Below are positions 18,243-27,380 of a DNA stretch of 64,000 nucleotides, piece by piece (within the stretch, counting starts at the first letter, position 1; the number at the start of each line of letters is the position of its first letter). The notes beneath the pieces are model-generated. The model had not been told where the DNA came from. It saw only the letters and a list, made by a program, of their open reading frames with translations, and searched no databases. The position numbers and the translations under genes were made by a program. This stretch comes from Candidatus Parcubacteria bacterium (GTDB lineage Bacteria; Patescibacteria; ABY1; UBA1558; GWA2-36-10), in NCBI GenBank assembly GCA_018669975.1, contig JABHSK010000007.1:62001-126000 (forward strand), read 5' to 3'.

Positions 18243-19820
18243 ATGCAGAGACCAAAACCAGTAGTACTAATAATTTTAGATGGATTCGGCATAGCTCCAC
18301 CTTCACGAGCCAATGCTATTTCTTTGGCTAAAACGCCAAATTTTGATAAGTATGCCTCCAATTATCCAATTATGCCAGTATCAGCTAGCGGTGAAGCCGT
18401 TGGTTTGTCCTGGGGTGAAATGGGTAATTCACAGGTAGGTCATTTATCTTTAGGCTCAGGTATTATTCCTTATCAACTATTGCCTAGGATTACCAAATCA
18501 GTTACCGATGGAGATTTCTATGAAAATGAAGCTTTTTTGAAGGCTTGTAAGCATGCCAAAAAGAATGACAGTGCCCTTCATATAATGGGCCTAGTTAGTA
18601 ATGGAGGTATTCATAGTTATAATGAACATCTTTATGCTTTGGTAGAATTGGCACATAAGCAAAAAGTAAATAGGCTTTATATACATGCTTTTTTGGATGG
18701 TCGTGATACCCCGTACAATAGTGGTTTGACTTTTATTACCAAATTACAAGACAAGCTAAAAATCATTGGTATTGGTGCTATTGCTACTTTAGCAGGCCGT
18801 TTTCATGCTATGGATAGAGATAACCGTTGGGATAGAACTGAGGGAGCTTTTAGAGCTATAGTTGATGGTGTTTCAGCTAAGCAGTTTAAAGATCCTCTAG
18901 AAGCTATACAGAAATCATATGATGACAAAGTTTATGATGAGGAATTTATACCAACCGTGATTGTGGATGATGTTAATCAACCGCGTGGTAAAGTTAGCGA
19001 TGGTGATGCAGTTATATTTTTTAATTTTAGGTCAGATAGAGCTAGGCAGCTAACCAAGGCTTTGGTGTTGCCCGGGTTTGAAAAATTTAAAAGAGAATAC
19101 TTTAAAAATTTATACATGGCTACTATGGCCGAGTATGAAAAAGATTTGCCGGTTATTGTAGCTTTTCCACCACTGACCATTGAGATGCCTCTGGCTAGAG
19201 TGATCTCTGAAGCAGGATTGAAACAATTGCATATAGCTGAGACAGAGAAGTATGCCCATGTTACTTATTTTTTCAATGGCGGTAAAGAAATTATTTATGA
19301 AGGAGAAGATAGAATATTAGTGCCATCGCCAGCAGTAACCTCCTATGATCAAAAACCAGCTATGTCTGCTCGTGAAATGACTGCCAAGACTACACAGGCT
19401 ATCAAAGAGGGAAAGTATGATTTTATAGTCATGAATTTTGCCAATGCGGATATGGTAGGACACACTGGTAATATGCAAGCGGCCATAGAGTCTATAGAAA
19501 TTTTAGATCAGGTGGTTGCGGAAATTGTAGAAACTGCCTTATCATATGATGGCGTTTGCCTAATCACTTCTGATCACGGCAATGTAGAGGCTATGCATGA
19601 TCCTCAAACTGGCGTGATAGATAAGGAGCATACAAATAATCCAGTACCTTTGTTTATTATAGGAAATGAATTTGCTGGAAAAAGTGTTTTGACTGGCGTG
19701 ACAGGCACAGACCTTAGTCATGTTACACCAGTGGGTGTTTTGTCAGATATTTCCCCGACAGTTTTGAAAATTTTAGGAATAAAAAGACCACCGGAGATGA
19801 CCGGTAGCTCTTTAGTTTAA
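18243..19820 (+). CDS. gpmI: 2,3-bisphosphoglycerate-independent phosphoglycerate mutase, copy 2
   Basis: The 525-residue paralogue of the preceding gene starts on the base after its stop codon. It keeps LIILDGFG, the nucleophile in GNSQVGH, FLDGRDTP, GRFHAMDR, RSDRARQL, the AETEKYAHVTYFFNGG signature and SDHGNVEAMHD followed by EHTNNPVP. Both copies therefore look active. The sequences differ enough that the duplication is old. Two iPGMs side by side in a small genome is unusual; division of labour or heteromeric action is possible but unproven. Confidence 0.94.
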   Translation: MQRPKPVVLIILDGFGIAPPSRANAISLAKTPNFDKYASNYPIMPVSASGEAVGLSWGEMGNSQVGHLSLGSGIIPYQLLPRITKSVTDGDFYENEAFLKACKHAKKNDSALHIMGLVSNGGIHSYNEHLYALVELAHKQKVNRLYIHAFLDGRDTPYNSGLTFITKLQDKLKIIGIGAIATLAGRFHAMDRDNRWDRTEGAFRAIVDGVSAKQFKDPLEAIQKSYDDKVYDEEFIPTVIVDDVNQPRGKVSDGDAVIFFNFRSDRARQLTKALVLPGFEKFKREYFKNLYMATMAEYEKDLPVIVAFPPLTIEMPLARVISEAGLKQLHIAETEKYAHVTYFFNGGKEIIYEGEDRILVPSPAVTSYDQKPAMSAREMTAKTTQAIKEGKYDFIVMNFANADMVGHTGNMQAAIESIEILDQVVAEIVETALSYDGVCLITSDHGNVEAMHDPQTGVIDKEHTNNPVPLFIIGNEFAGKSVLTGVTGTDLSHVTPVGVLSDISPTVLKILGIKRPPEMTGSSLV

Positions 19821-19828
19821 AGTTTAAA

Positions 19829-20260
19829 TTAAGACCAGATCATTATAGCGGCCATTGTCAGCACCAAGCTGATTAGGGATCCAACTATAATTTCGATATT
19901 TTTATGACCGAAGCGCTCGTTTAGTACAGGAAATTTATATTCCTGCTTATCAGGCAGTTCTTTAATTAGCTTGTTGAGAATTTGTCCGTGAGTACCTAAA
20001 TGCCAACGAATACCAGAGGCATCACGAATAGTAAATAGGGTGATAATGATAGCAATAGCAAATTCTGGAGAATCCATACCTTGGTAATAGCCCATGACTG
20101 TGGCCAGAGATACTACTAGAGCTGCATGACTAGAGGGCATACCGCCATAACTAAGTATAGATGGTAATGAAAAATTTCCCTTTAGTATTTCTATAATAAC
20201 TTTAATTCCTTGGTTAATGATCATTATTGCCAAGGGTATGATAAATAATTTGTATTCCAT
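19829..20260 (-). CDS. Divergent PAP2-family membrane protein (DUF212)
   Basis: The 143-residue membrane protein carries the family marks GGMPSSHAALV, a RDASGIRWHLG block and a C-terminal ERFGHKNIE helix. DUF212 proteins are related to acid phosphatase/vanadium haloperoxidase-type lipid phosphatases. It is transcribed away from uppP, which handles undecaprenyl diphosphate, so both may act in carrier-lipid metabolism. Its 3' end lies 8 bases from the end of gpmI. Confidence 0.85.
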   Translation of the reverse strand: MEYKLFIIPLAIMIINQGIKVIIEILKGNFSLPSILSYGGMPSSHAALVVSLATVMGYYQGMDSPEFAIAIIITLFTIRDASGIRWHLGTHGQILNKLIKELPDKQEYKFPVLNERFGHKNIEIIVGSLISLVLTMAAIMIWS

Positions 20261-20317
20261 AAGACGAATATATAATAATTATATACAATCATTATAACAA
20301 AAATTAAGTAAAAGACA

Positions 20318-21070
20318 ATGAATATAATAGAAATTTCTTTTTTAGGGGTTGTTCAGGGTATAACAGAGTGGTTACCTGTTTCTAGCTCAGGGCACCTAGT
20401 ATTATTTACACAATGGCTTAATATACAAGATTCTTCGTTGGCTTTTGATATATTTTTGCATGTAGCGAGTTTGGCGGTGATTATATTTTTCTTTAGAAAG
20501 CAAATCATCGAGGCTATTGAAAATTCTCTCAACAAAAGACATAAAAATAAAGACAAGAAAGACTGGTTGTGGTATATAGCTCTCAGTAGTTTAGTGACAG
20601 CAGTGGTTGGGTTGATATTTTATAGATACATGGGTGCTTTCCGAAATAGTGCTTCAGTATCAGATTGGTTACTGGTCACTTCTATTTTGTTGTTAGCTAC
20701 AAAATTTAGTAAGGAGCATAAAAATATTGGTTGGGGACACGCCTTGGTACTTGGTTTAGCACAGGGTTTTGGTGTGTTGCCAGGCTTGTCTAGGAGTGGA
20801 GTGGTGATAGCAGTGGCTTTGATTATGGGTGTAAAGAAGAAACAAGCCTTTGAATATGCTTTTATTATGGCCATCCCAGCTATTCTAGGATCATTTATCC
20901 TGTCACTAGGTGATTTTAACTGGCAATGGGTATATTTGATTGGTTTTGCTTTGACAGTAGTTGTTAGTTATTTAACTTTAAATTTATTACGTATAATTAT
21001 AAATAGGAATTATTTTTATTTATTTTTTATTTATACTTTACTTTTAGCATTAATCATTAAAACTCTCTAA
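20318..21070 (+). CDS. uppP: Undecaprenyl-diphosphatase
   Basis: The 250-residue BacA-type membrane enzyme recycles undecaprenyl diphosphate to the monophosphate carrier. The two signature motifs are present: QGITEWLPVSSSGHLVL near the N-terminus and LPGLSRSGVVIA in the second half. About seven membrane helices are evident. Its stop overlaps the manC start (TAATG), implying translational coupling to sugar-nucleotide supply. Confidence 0.95.
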   Translation: MNIIEISFLGVVQGITEWLPVSSSGHLVLFTQWLNIQDSSLAFDIFLHVASLAVIIFFFRKQIIEAIENSLNKRHKNKDKKDWLWYIALSSLVTAVVGLIFYRYMGAFRNSASVSDWLLVTSILLLATKFSKEHKNIGWGHALVLGLAQGFGVLPGLSRSGVVIAVALIMGVKKKQAFEYAFIMAIPAILGSFILSLGDFNWQWVYLIGFALTVVVSYLTLNLLRIIINRNYFYLFFIYTLLLALIIKTL

Positions 21071-22125
21071 TGCTTTATCCAGTTATTCTAGCAGGGGGGA
21101 TAGGCAGTAGGCTGTGGCCGATATCAAATAGTAATCAGCCAAAACAGTTTAGAGCCTTGCTCAACGATAAAACTTTACTGCAAAATACATATCAGAGGAT
21201 TATTCAGGGCTTTGATCCAAAGTCAGTTTTTGTGACTACCAATTCAAATATGGCAGAGACTGTCATAGAGCAACTTGGTATTAAGCAGCAACAGTTGTTT
21301 GTTGAACCAATAGCCAAAGGTACAGCTATCGCTATTGGCTTGGCAGCTTTGCGTTTAACACAAATAGACAAAGAGGCAATCTTAGTTACCATCAACAGTG
21401 ATCACTACATTAAAGATGAGAAGGCCTATATAAAAACCATTAAACAGGCTGGTAAATTAGTTGAGAAGAACCCTGATAAAATGGTTTTGGTTGGAATAAA
21501 ACCAGAATACCCTGAAACCGGTTATGGCTATATCGAACTTGGTAAAAAACAGCCTGGCCAGGTATATAATGTTGATTCATTTAGAGAGAAGCCAAATGTA
21601 AAAACTGCTCAACAGTACATCGAAGCTGGAAATTATCTTTGGAATCCAGCTATTTTTGTATGTCGAGCCAAACAACTATTAGCTTGGTATAAACAATTTT
21701 TGCCAGAGATATACCAGGCTTTGATGGATATTAAAAAGCAAAAAACAATAGCCGCAATAAAGAAAATATATGAACAAGTTAAAAATGTCAGCATTGACAT
21801 AGGCTTGTTAGAAAAGATGTCAGATATGTTGGTAATACCAGCAGATTTTGGTTGGGCTGATATTGGACACTGGCGCAGCTTGCGTGATGTGCAGTTGGTC
21901 AACAAGGGTGATGGTAATGTCACTAACAGTCAAACGGTGCTACTTGAAAGTAATAATAATTTGTTGTACAGTTTTAGTGGCAAGCTGGTGACTACCATTG
22001 GCGTACACGATATGATATTGGTAGAAACTGAGGATGTATTATTTCTCTGTCCAGCCGATAGGGTTCATGAGATTAAAGAATTATCAGCTGAAATTAAATC
22101 AAACAATTTAGATAAATACTTATGA
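21070..22125 (+). CDS. manC: Mannose-1-phosphate guanylyltransferase
   Basis: The 351-residue protein has the nucleotidyltransferase start LAGGIGSRLWP, the QPKQF lysine block, INSDHYI (metal site), GYGYIELG and the FREKP motif, then WNPAIFV. It would make GDP-mannose from GTP and mannose-1-phosphate. Only the transferase domain with a short beta-helix tail is present; the C-terminal phosphomannose isomerase domain of bifunctional enzymes is missing. It overlaps uppP by one base and mltG by four. Confidence 0.9.
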   Translation: MLYPVILAGGIGSRLWPISNSNQPKQFRALLNDKTLLQNTYQRIIQGFDPKSVFVTTNSNMAETVIEQLGIKQQQLFVEPIAKGTAIAIGLAALRLTQIDKEAILVTINSDHYIKDEKAYIKTIKQAGKLVEKNPDKMVLVGIKPEYPETGYGYIELGKKQPGQVYNVDSFREKPNVKTAQQYIEAGNYLWNPAIFVCRAKQLLAWYKQFLPEIYQALMDIKKQKTIAAIKKIYEQVKNVSIDIGLLEKMSDMLVIPADFGWADIGHWRSLRDVQLVNKGDGNVTNSQTVLLESNNNLLYSFSGKLVTTIGVHDMILVETEDVLFLCPADRVHEIKELSAEIKSNNLDKYL

Positions 22126-23117
22126 TTCAAGTTATTATAAAATTTATTTTATTAGTGGGTGTGGTTATTTCCTTATGGTTTTTGACTGTGGTTATTTCTG
22201 GCAATGATCTAAATGAGCAAGATTCTTTTGTTATTGAAAGTGGTCAGGGAGTTAATCAGATCAGTGAAAACCTGCATAAAGAAAGTCTTATAAAAAATAA
22301 ATTTGTATTTGAAACTTGGCTATGGTTGAAAAAATCAGAGAGCAGAGTAGTGGCTGGCGTATATTCTCTACCAGATAATCTTTCTATTCGTCAATTGGCC
22401 AACATGTTGGTAGCTGGACCTGAAAAGGCACAGGGGTCTATCACGTTACTAGAAGGCTGGAGTAGACCTTTTATGGCTGAGGCAGTTGATAAAATTGGTT
22501 TGTCTGAGCAGAAATTTTTGAGATTAACCAATAGTAAGTTAGACTGGGTGGACGATTATGATTTTTTAAATGATGCACCAAATAGCGCTACCCTAGAGGG
22601 TTATATTTTTCCAGATACTTATTATATAGACGAGTATACTAATGAGGGTGATATAATTGTTAAATGTTTGAATAATTTTGATAGGAAGATGACAGATAAG
22701 CTTCGGGATGAGGCTGACAGGCAAGGTAAGAGCATTTTTGAGGTTATTACCCTAGCTTCTATTATTGAGCGTGAAGTTCCAGTTTATGCAGATAAAAAAA
22801 TGATTGCTGATATTTTTCTCAAACGTTTAGATGTTGATATGGGTCTACAGTCAGATGCTACTATTAATTTTATCACTGGTAAAAAAGACCCTACCCCGTC
22901 ACTGGATGATTTACAGGTAGATTCCCCATATAATACTTATAAGTATCGTGGTTTGACTCCAGGGCCGATTTCTAGTCCAGGGATAGATAGCATTGAGGCC
23001 GTTTTATACCCTAGCTCCAATGCCTATTATTATTTTTTAACTACCCCAGAAGGGGATGTAATCTATAGTGTAGATCATGATGAGCATGTAGCTAACAAGA
23101 ATAAATATCTTAAGTAG
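22122..23117 (+). CDS. mltG: Endolytic murein transglycosylase MltG-like
   Basis: The 331-residue protein has an N-terminal membrane helix, a LysM-like region (SGQGVNQISENLHKE) and the YceG catalytic domain with the conserved glutamate in ASIIERE, then SPYNTYKYRGLTPGPIS and SPGIDSIEAVLYP. It is thought to cut nascent glycan strands at the membrane and set their length. ATGA overlap with manC suggests coupling. Its stop precedes the rplJ promoter by a few bases. Confidence 0.92.
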   Translation: MIQVIIKFILLVGVVISLWFLTVVISGNDLNEQDSFVIESGQGVNQISENLHKESLIKNKFVFETWLWLKKSESRVVAGVYSLPDNLSIRQLANMLVAGPEKAQGSITLLEGWSRPFMAEAVDKIGLSEQKFLRLTNSKLDWVDDYDFLNDAPNSATLEGYIFPDTYYIDEYTNEGDIIVKCLNNFDRKMTDKLRDEADRQGKSIFEVITLASIIEREVPVYADKKMIADIFLKRLDVDMGLQSDATINFITGKKDPTPSLDDLQVDSPYNTYKYRGLTPGPISSPGIDSIEAVLYPSSNAYYYFLTTPEGDVIYSVDHDEHVANKNKYLK

Positions 23118-23125
23118 AATTTCAG

Positions 23126-23154
23126 TTGACACTTTTTCATAGATAGTATATAAT
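23126..23154 (+). promoter_or_regulatory. Consensus sigma-70 promoter of rplJ-rplL
   Basis: Exact TTGACA at 23126-23131, 17-base spacer and exact TATAAT at 23149-23154. This is a perfect-consensus promoter, in keeping with strong ribosomal-protein expression. Confidence 0.9.
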
Positions 23155-23178
23155 ATTTTCATCAATCAAATATTGATA

Positions 23179-23284
23179 CCGCAGACAGTGGGTTATTTAG
23201 CTAGTATTAGCTAAGTTATAAATCCTACCGAGGTGCCAAAAAGTAATTTTTAGGTAGTCTGCGGCTCTAATTCGCAGATTTTTT
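23179..23284 (+). promoter_or_regulatory. Ribosomal protein L10 leader with attenuator
   Basis: The leader before rplJ has an 8-bp closing stem (23179-23186 with 23257-23264) around an internal region containing TTAGCTAAG and CCTACCGAGGTGCC, as in L10 leader RNAs. The 3' strand of that stem also forms a terminator (23258-23263 with 23273-23278, then six Ts). The two structures exclude each other, so L10 (or L10-L12) binding could decide termination. Recognition as the L10 leader family is by eye. Confidence 0.8.
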
Positions 23285-23301
23285 GTTTAAATAACAAATA
23301 T

Positions 23302-23823
23302 ATGGCTAAAACTAAAGAACAAAAAAAGAAAATTTTGGACGTCTTGAAGGATAAGATAGCCAAGAGTAAGTCAGTTGTTTTTAGTTCTGACAATGGTGCT
23401 ACTGTACAATCAGTGGAATCTTTGAGAAAAGAACTAAGAGATAATGGTGCAGAGTACTTAGTTACCAAAAAGACTTTACTTAAATTAGCTACCAAAGACG
23501 TAGAGGGCGAAAATCAAGTCGAAGATTTAAGCGGTTCAGTTGGCTTAACATTATCCTATGAGGATGAAGCCACTGGAGCCAATGTGGTTAATAAATTTGC
23601 TAAGAAACAGGAGTCATTTGAGTTGTCAGGTGGTATCTTGGAAGGTGGATTTATTTTACCAGAAAAGATCAAAGTATTGGCTACTTTGCCAAGCAGAGAA
23701 CAATTGCTAGCTAAATTGGTTGGTTCAATTCAATCACCAATTACAGGTATGGTTAGAGTTTTGAGCGGCAATACACGTGATTTAGTAGGTGTATTAAATG
23801 CTATCAAAGAAAAAAAGAGTTAA
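23302..23823 (+). CDS. rplJ: Large ribosomal subunit protein uL10
   Basis: The 173-residue protein has the L10 N-terminal domain (AKTKEQKKKILDVLKD, SVVFSS, LRKELRDNGAEYLVTKKTLL), then GGILEG and a C-terminal helix that anchors L7/L12 dimers. It forms the base of the ribosomal stalk. It is preceded by the L10 leader and lacks an obvious Shine-Dalgarno sequence. rplK and rplA, usual neighbours, are not in the window. Confidence 0.96.
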   Translation: MAKTKEQKKKILDVLKDKIAKSKSVVFSSDNGATVQSVESLRKELRDNGAEYLVTKKTLLKLATKDVEGENQVEDLSGSVGLTLSYEDEATGANVVNKFAKKQESFELSGGILEGGFILPEKIKVLATLPSREQLLAKLVGSIQSPITGMVRVLSGNTRDLVGVLNAIKEKKS

Positions 23824-23856
23824 CATATAATTAATAATCAATAATAAATAAATATT

Positions 23857-24276
23857 ATGTCAGAAGAAAAAAAGACTGAAGAGAAAAAGGACGTAGCAGT
23901 ACCTGCTAAATTCAAAGGTATTGTCGAGGAAATCGAAAAAATGTCAGTACTCGATTTATCAGAATTAGTTTCTCTTTTAGAAGACAAATTTGGTGTTAGC
24001 GCTGCTGCTCCAGTAGCTATGGCTGCTGCTCCAGCTGGTGATGCCGGTGAAGCTGCTGAAGAAAAAACAAGCTTCAATGTTGAATTGACTAGCACTGGTG
24101 ACAACAAGATTGGTGTCATTAAAGCTATTAGAGAGATTACACAAATTGGATTAAAGGAAGCTAAGGACATGGCTGATGGTGCTCCAGTTATTGTTAAAGA
24201 AGGTGTAGCTAAAGAAGAAGCCGAAGAACTTAAGAAAAAACTTGAGGAAGCCGGTGGTAGTGTTACCCTAAAATAA
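23857..24276 (+). CDS. rplL: Large ribosomal subunit protein bL12
   Basis: The 139-residue stalk protein has an N-terminal dimerisation domain (MSVLDLSELVSLLEDKFGV), an Ala-rich hinge and the C-terminal factor-binding domain (NKIGVIKAIREITQIGLKEA, then AEELKKKLEEAGGSV). A 16-residue charged extension precedes the usual start, making it longer than the typical 120-125 residues. It recruits translation GTPases. Second gene of the rplJ operon, closed by a strong terminator. Confidence 0.97.
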   Translation: MSEEKKTEEKKDVAVPAKFKGIVEEIEKMSVLDLSELVSLLEDKFGVSAAAPVAMAAAPAGDAGEAAEEKTSFNVELTSTGDNKIGVIKAIREITQIGLKEAKDMADGAPVIVKEGVAKEEAEELKKKLEEAGGSVTLK

Positions 24277-24287
24277 ATTACTCAATT

Positions 24288-24319
24288 AAAAAACACCCTC
24301 GCAATGCGAGGGTGTTTTT
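24288..24319. terminator. Bidirectional intrinsic terminator between rplL and the minus-strand gene
   Basis: A 9-bp GC-rich stem (24294-24302 with 24306-24314) extended by A/T pairs, with an A run on the left and a T run on the right. It can serve both rplL and the convergent gene ending at 24324. Confidence 0.9.
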
Positions 24320-24323
24320 GTTT

Positions 24324-26465
24324 TTAGTTTATAGCCAAGAGGTATAGGTGATTGCCATTTAGTAAATAGATGGCTTTTTCTTCTGGGTCAACTGCCAGAT
24401 CAGTTAGATTGTCAAATTTTTGAGAAGTATACTGGTCTTTTATGTTGCCCTCTTTATCCAAAACTATAATACGCATATTTTGTGGATCTATAATATATAG
24501 ATAGTCAGAATCGCGGAAAGTTTTAATGGTAGCCCCAGCACCTATAACTGGTCTAGGTTGATGGTAGTCAAAATCTTCTTCCTGACCCTTGAGGAAATTT
24601 CGGATATCGCCGTTGTTTTCAATAGTATAAATACTGCCATCGACAGTTAGGCTATTTGCCTGGGATATTTCTAACTCTTCTTTAAGCCAAATAGAACCGC
24701 CACCAAAGCTATTACCACGTTCAGGGTATTTGAATATTTGATTATTGGCAGCATCTAAAACATATAAGTTATTTCCATATATGGTTAGGTCAGTCACTTC
24801 AGTGTTGTTACTAACAGGCTTGAAGACCTCCAATGATTCTTTGTTAGCTAGATCAAATGTAAAATAGTTTAATTCGTTATCGGTACCGAGAGAACTCATA
24901 ACTACCTTATCTTTTTCAGGCCAATCAGTCATAGAATTTACCACGACATCAGTAAAATTATCCAATGAAGTGAAAGTCTCATCTTTGATCATGAAAATTT
25001 GATTGTCTGCTAGTAGATAGAAACTTCCATCTTTTTGGACAATATTTTGACTAGATAATATAGAGTCTACAGGGATAATGATTTCTACAGGGGAGGGCAC
25101 GACGTGAATATGACGTACTTTATTTAGCTCATGGAAAGCTTTTTCTTTTATGTCGTCTATCTCAGCTTGTTGTTCAGGTGAATTAATAGGTGTATTATTG
25201 ATAACTTCATTAATGGCTAAAATTATTTCTTCGGCTGCCTCTTCATCATTATAGATTAACTTAGCCTCTACTTCATTAAATTTATTATTTATTTCTTGTA
25301 GATTGTTATTAAAAGTTTCATCTTTTTGTTCGGTGTCTTTTTTTTGAGTTAAAAACACTAAACTCTGTAAAAATACAAGCAATATAATGAATAGGGCTAT
25401 GATAGCTATTTTCTTTTTTGTGGTTAATTTTTGGAACCAGCCGTATTTTTTGTCTGTCATATTTTTAAGGCTGTCCAAAGTTTCCGCTTCTTTATTGCGT
25501 CTATATTTTCCAGAAAATACAAATAAAAGGCCATTTTTTATTTTTTGGTAGATATAAATAAGCATTTTCCAGATAGTTGCAAAGAATAACCCAACTAGGC
25601 CAAAGAATTTTCCAATAAAGTGTAATGATTTTACATTTTTGAATCCCTTAGGGTCGATTACTAGTTTGGTGCGGGCAGCTGGAGCCTTGGATTTGGAAGA
25701 ACGATAGTCTTGAGCTGATTTATCAGGTGTTAGTAGTGTCTTCTCATCTTCTGGATATATATCTTCAATGTTTTCTTCTTTAGCTTTGATGTCGTCGGCA
25801 GTAATTTCAATATCAGCAGAGGTAGAGCTTTTTATAAGTAGTGAGTTGAAAGTGACGAAATCGGGTACAGTTTCTAGGAGTTCATTTATCTTTAAAGCAG
25901 CACCTCTAGGTGTATAACGTTTGACTAGTTGTTTTATTTTTTCTCTAGAAATGTAATCAAAGAGTGAGTTAGTGGAGACCATCAGTACATCCCGAGCATC
26001 TAATTGTCCACTGACTATGTCAGCAAAGATTTTAGTGGGATTAATGTCAGTGTTTTTTTCTAAAATAGGTGTTACTTGTCCATGGTGTATTAATAAAGCA
26101 TTGATATTACCAATGCTAGCCACGTAGACACTATCTCGATGGAAAATTCCCACAGCTAAATCAATAGTAGATAACCAATTTCTAATTTTTATAGAAGCAC
26201 CTAAATTAGGTAATAATTGATTTAGTTCTTGTAAGATTTCTTCTAGTAGTATTTCAGGGTCTTCTTGGTTGCTGGTTTCGAAATAAGTACTAGCTTGATT
26301 GATTATTTCATCAAGGGCTGACTGTTGATCTATCTTATGTTTGGGTAATTCTAGGATAAGAAACAAACGACCACGATCAGTGGGGTCGCTAATATATAGT
26401 TCAGAGAGTTCACGAGAATTGATGTGGTCGTGGGTGAATATTTTATTGTATTTTAGTTCAGCCAT
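24324..26465 (-). CDS. PP2C-like domain, membrane helix and beta-propeller protein
   Basis: A 713-residue protein. Residues 1-215 have the strand/helix order of a PP2C-type phosphatase (DLAVGIFHRDSVYVASIGN, then ARDVLMVSTNSLFDYIS), but clear metal-binding DG(M/H) motifs are lacking, so activity is doubtful. A transmembrane helix lies at about 350-372, then a coiled coil to about 450, and about 250 exported residues of short repeated strands (NNLYVLDAANNQIFKY type) that look like an NHL-style beta-propeller. The layout suggests a cytoplasm-to-outside signalling or surface protein. Function unknown. Confidence 0.65.
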   Translation of the reverse strand: MAELKYNKIFTHDHINSRELSELYISDPTDRGRLFLILELPKHKIDQQSALDEIINQASTYFETSNQEDPEILLEEILQELNQLLPNLGASIKIRNWLSTIDLAVGIFHRDSVYVASIGNINALLIHHGQVTPILEKNTDINPTKIFADIVSGQLDARDVLMVSTNSLFDYISREKIKQLVKRYTPRGAALKINELLETVPDFVTFNSLLIKSSTSADIEITADDIKAKEENIEDIYPEDEKTLLTPDKSAQDYRSSKSKAPAARTKLVIDPKGFKNVKSLHFIGKFFGLVGLFFATIWKMLIYIYQKIKNGLLFVFSGKYRRNKEAETLDSLKNMTDKKYGWFQKLTTKKKIAIIALFIILLVFLQSLVFLTQKKDTEQKDETFNNNLQEINNKFNEVEAKLIYNDEEAAEEIILAINEVINNTPINSPEQQAEIDDIKEKAFHELNKVRHIHVVPSPVEIIIPVDSILSSQNIVQKDGSFYLLADNQIFMIKDETFTSLDNFTDVVVNSMTDWPEKDKVVMSSLGTDNELNYFTFDLANKESLEVFKPVSNNTEVTDLTIYGNNLYVLDAANNQIFKYPERGNSFGGGSIWLKEELEISQANSLTVDGSIYTIENNGDIRNFLKGQEEDFDYHQPRPVIGAGATIKTFRDSDYLYIIDPQNMRIIVLDKEGNIKDQYTSQKFDNLTDLAVDPEEKAIYLLNGNHLYLLAIN

Positions 26466-26536
26466 TTTACATTTGTTTCAAATAATATTATACTATATTT
26501 AAAGGTTTTAGTAAATAAATCTCAAATCATTTATTT

Positions 26537-27154
26537 ATGCTTGAGCAAATTTTTAGTTCAGTAGCCAGAACCAAGATTTTAAAGCTTTTTTGTGTCCATG
26601 CCCAAGAAAAGTTTTTTATACGGGAATTAGCTCGTCGTTTGGACTTACAATTAAATTCTATTCGTAGAGAATTGAGTAATTTAGAGGATTTTGGTATTCT
26701 GACTTCAGAGGAATCACAAGGTAAAAAGTATTATTTTACAAATCTTGATTTTGCTTTGTTTCCTGAAATAAAAAATTTGGTTTTTAAATCTCTAGCCCTG
26801 GAAGAAATGGATATTGCTGATAAAATGTCTAAGATTCCAGGTTTAAAATTGTTAGTTTTTTCTGGAGTGTTAACTGAATCACCAGCAGCCACCGATGTAT
26901 TGATAGTAGGTAAGGTAAATAAAACTAAGTTTGATCGTTATCTACGTAAAATATCCGAAGGATTGCCTGAAGATTTACGGTACACTTTTTTGTCTCTAAG
27001 TGATTATCTGTATCGTTTAGAAATAACCGATAAGTTTATTTATGATATTTGGTCAAACTCTAAGGTTATTGTGGTAGATAAAATATCTAAAGACATGAAG
27101 CAGCCGCAAATGATGGATTTTAATTTCAAGCATTTCAAAACAGATAAGAAATAA
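26537..27154 (+). CDS. Winged-helix regulator with nucleotidyltransferase-like tail
   Basis: The 205-residue protein begins with an ArsR-type helix-turn-helix (residues 1-70: SVARTKILKLF, FIRELARRLDLQLNSIRREL, LEDFGIL). The C-terminal 130 residues resemble a degenerate MNT-type nucleotidyltransferase fold with VDVL-like strand (ATDVLIVGKV). Such two-part regulators are frequent in this lineage. It probably binds DNA; regulon unknown. It stands at the head of a small run of membrane and pilin genes. Confidence 0.65.
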   Translation: MLEQIFSSVARTKILKLFCVHAQEKFFIRELARRLDLQLNSIRRELSNLEDFGILTSEESQGKKYYFTNLDFALFPEIKNLVFKSLALEEMDIADKMSKIPGLKLLVFSGVLTESPAATDVLIVGKVNKTKFDRYLRKISEGLPEDLRYTFLSLSDYLYRLEITDKFIYDIWSNSKVIVVDKISKDMKQPQMMDFNFKHFKTDKK

Positions 27155-27169
27155 TTATAGAGTTTATCA

Positions 27170-27367
27170 ATGTTTATTATTAGATTTTTAGCTGCGCTAG
27201 CATTATTATCAGCTGGAGCCATACATACTTTTCCTGCTTTATGGTTAGCCTGGGATAGGCAAATGCAAGAAACGCCGCATCTTCATAATACCATAGGGCT
27301 GATTGCTTTTAGTTTAGGTATTTTAAATTTACTTTTATTATTTTATAAACCAAAAAAAAATTATTAA
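27170..27367 (+). CDS. Small two-helix membrane protein
   Basis: A 65-residue protein with two membrane helices (IRFLAALALLSAGAIHTFPALWLAW and GLIAFSLGILNLLLLFY split by a short polar loop) and a lysine-rich C-terminus. It is 15 bases after the regulator gene and 13 before another small membrane protein. No recognisable family. Confidence 0.5.
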   Translation: MFIIRFLAALALLSAGAIHTFPALWLAWDRQMQETPHLHNTIGLIAFSLGILNLLLLFYKPKKNY

Positions 27368-27380
27368 TAAAAACAAAACT

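Noticed and set aside
17801..18361. Minus-strand frame of 186 codons across the gpmI junction
   Set aside because: It spans two well-supported mutase genes and shows no family features; a codon-bias shadow.
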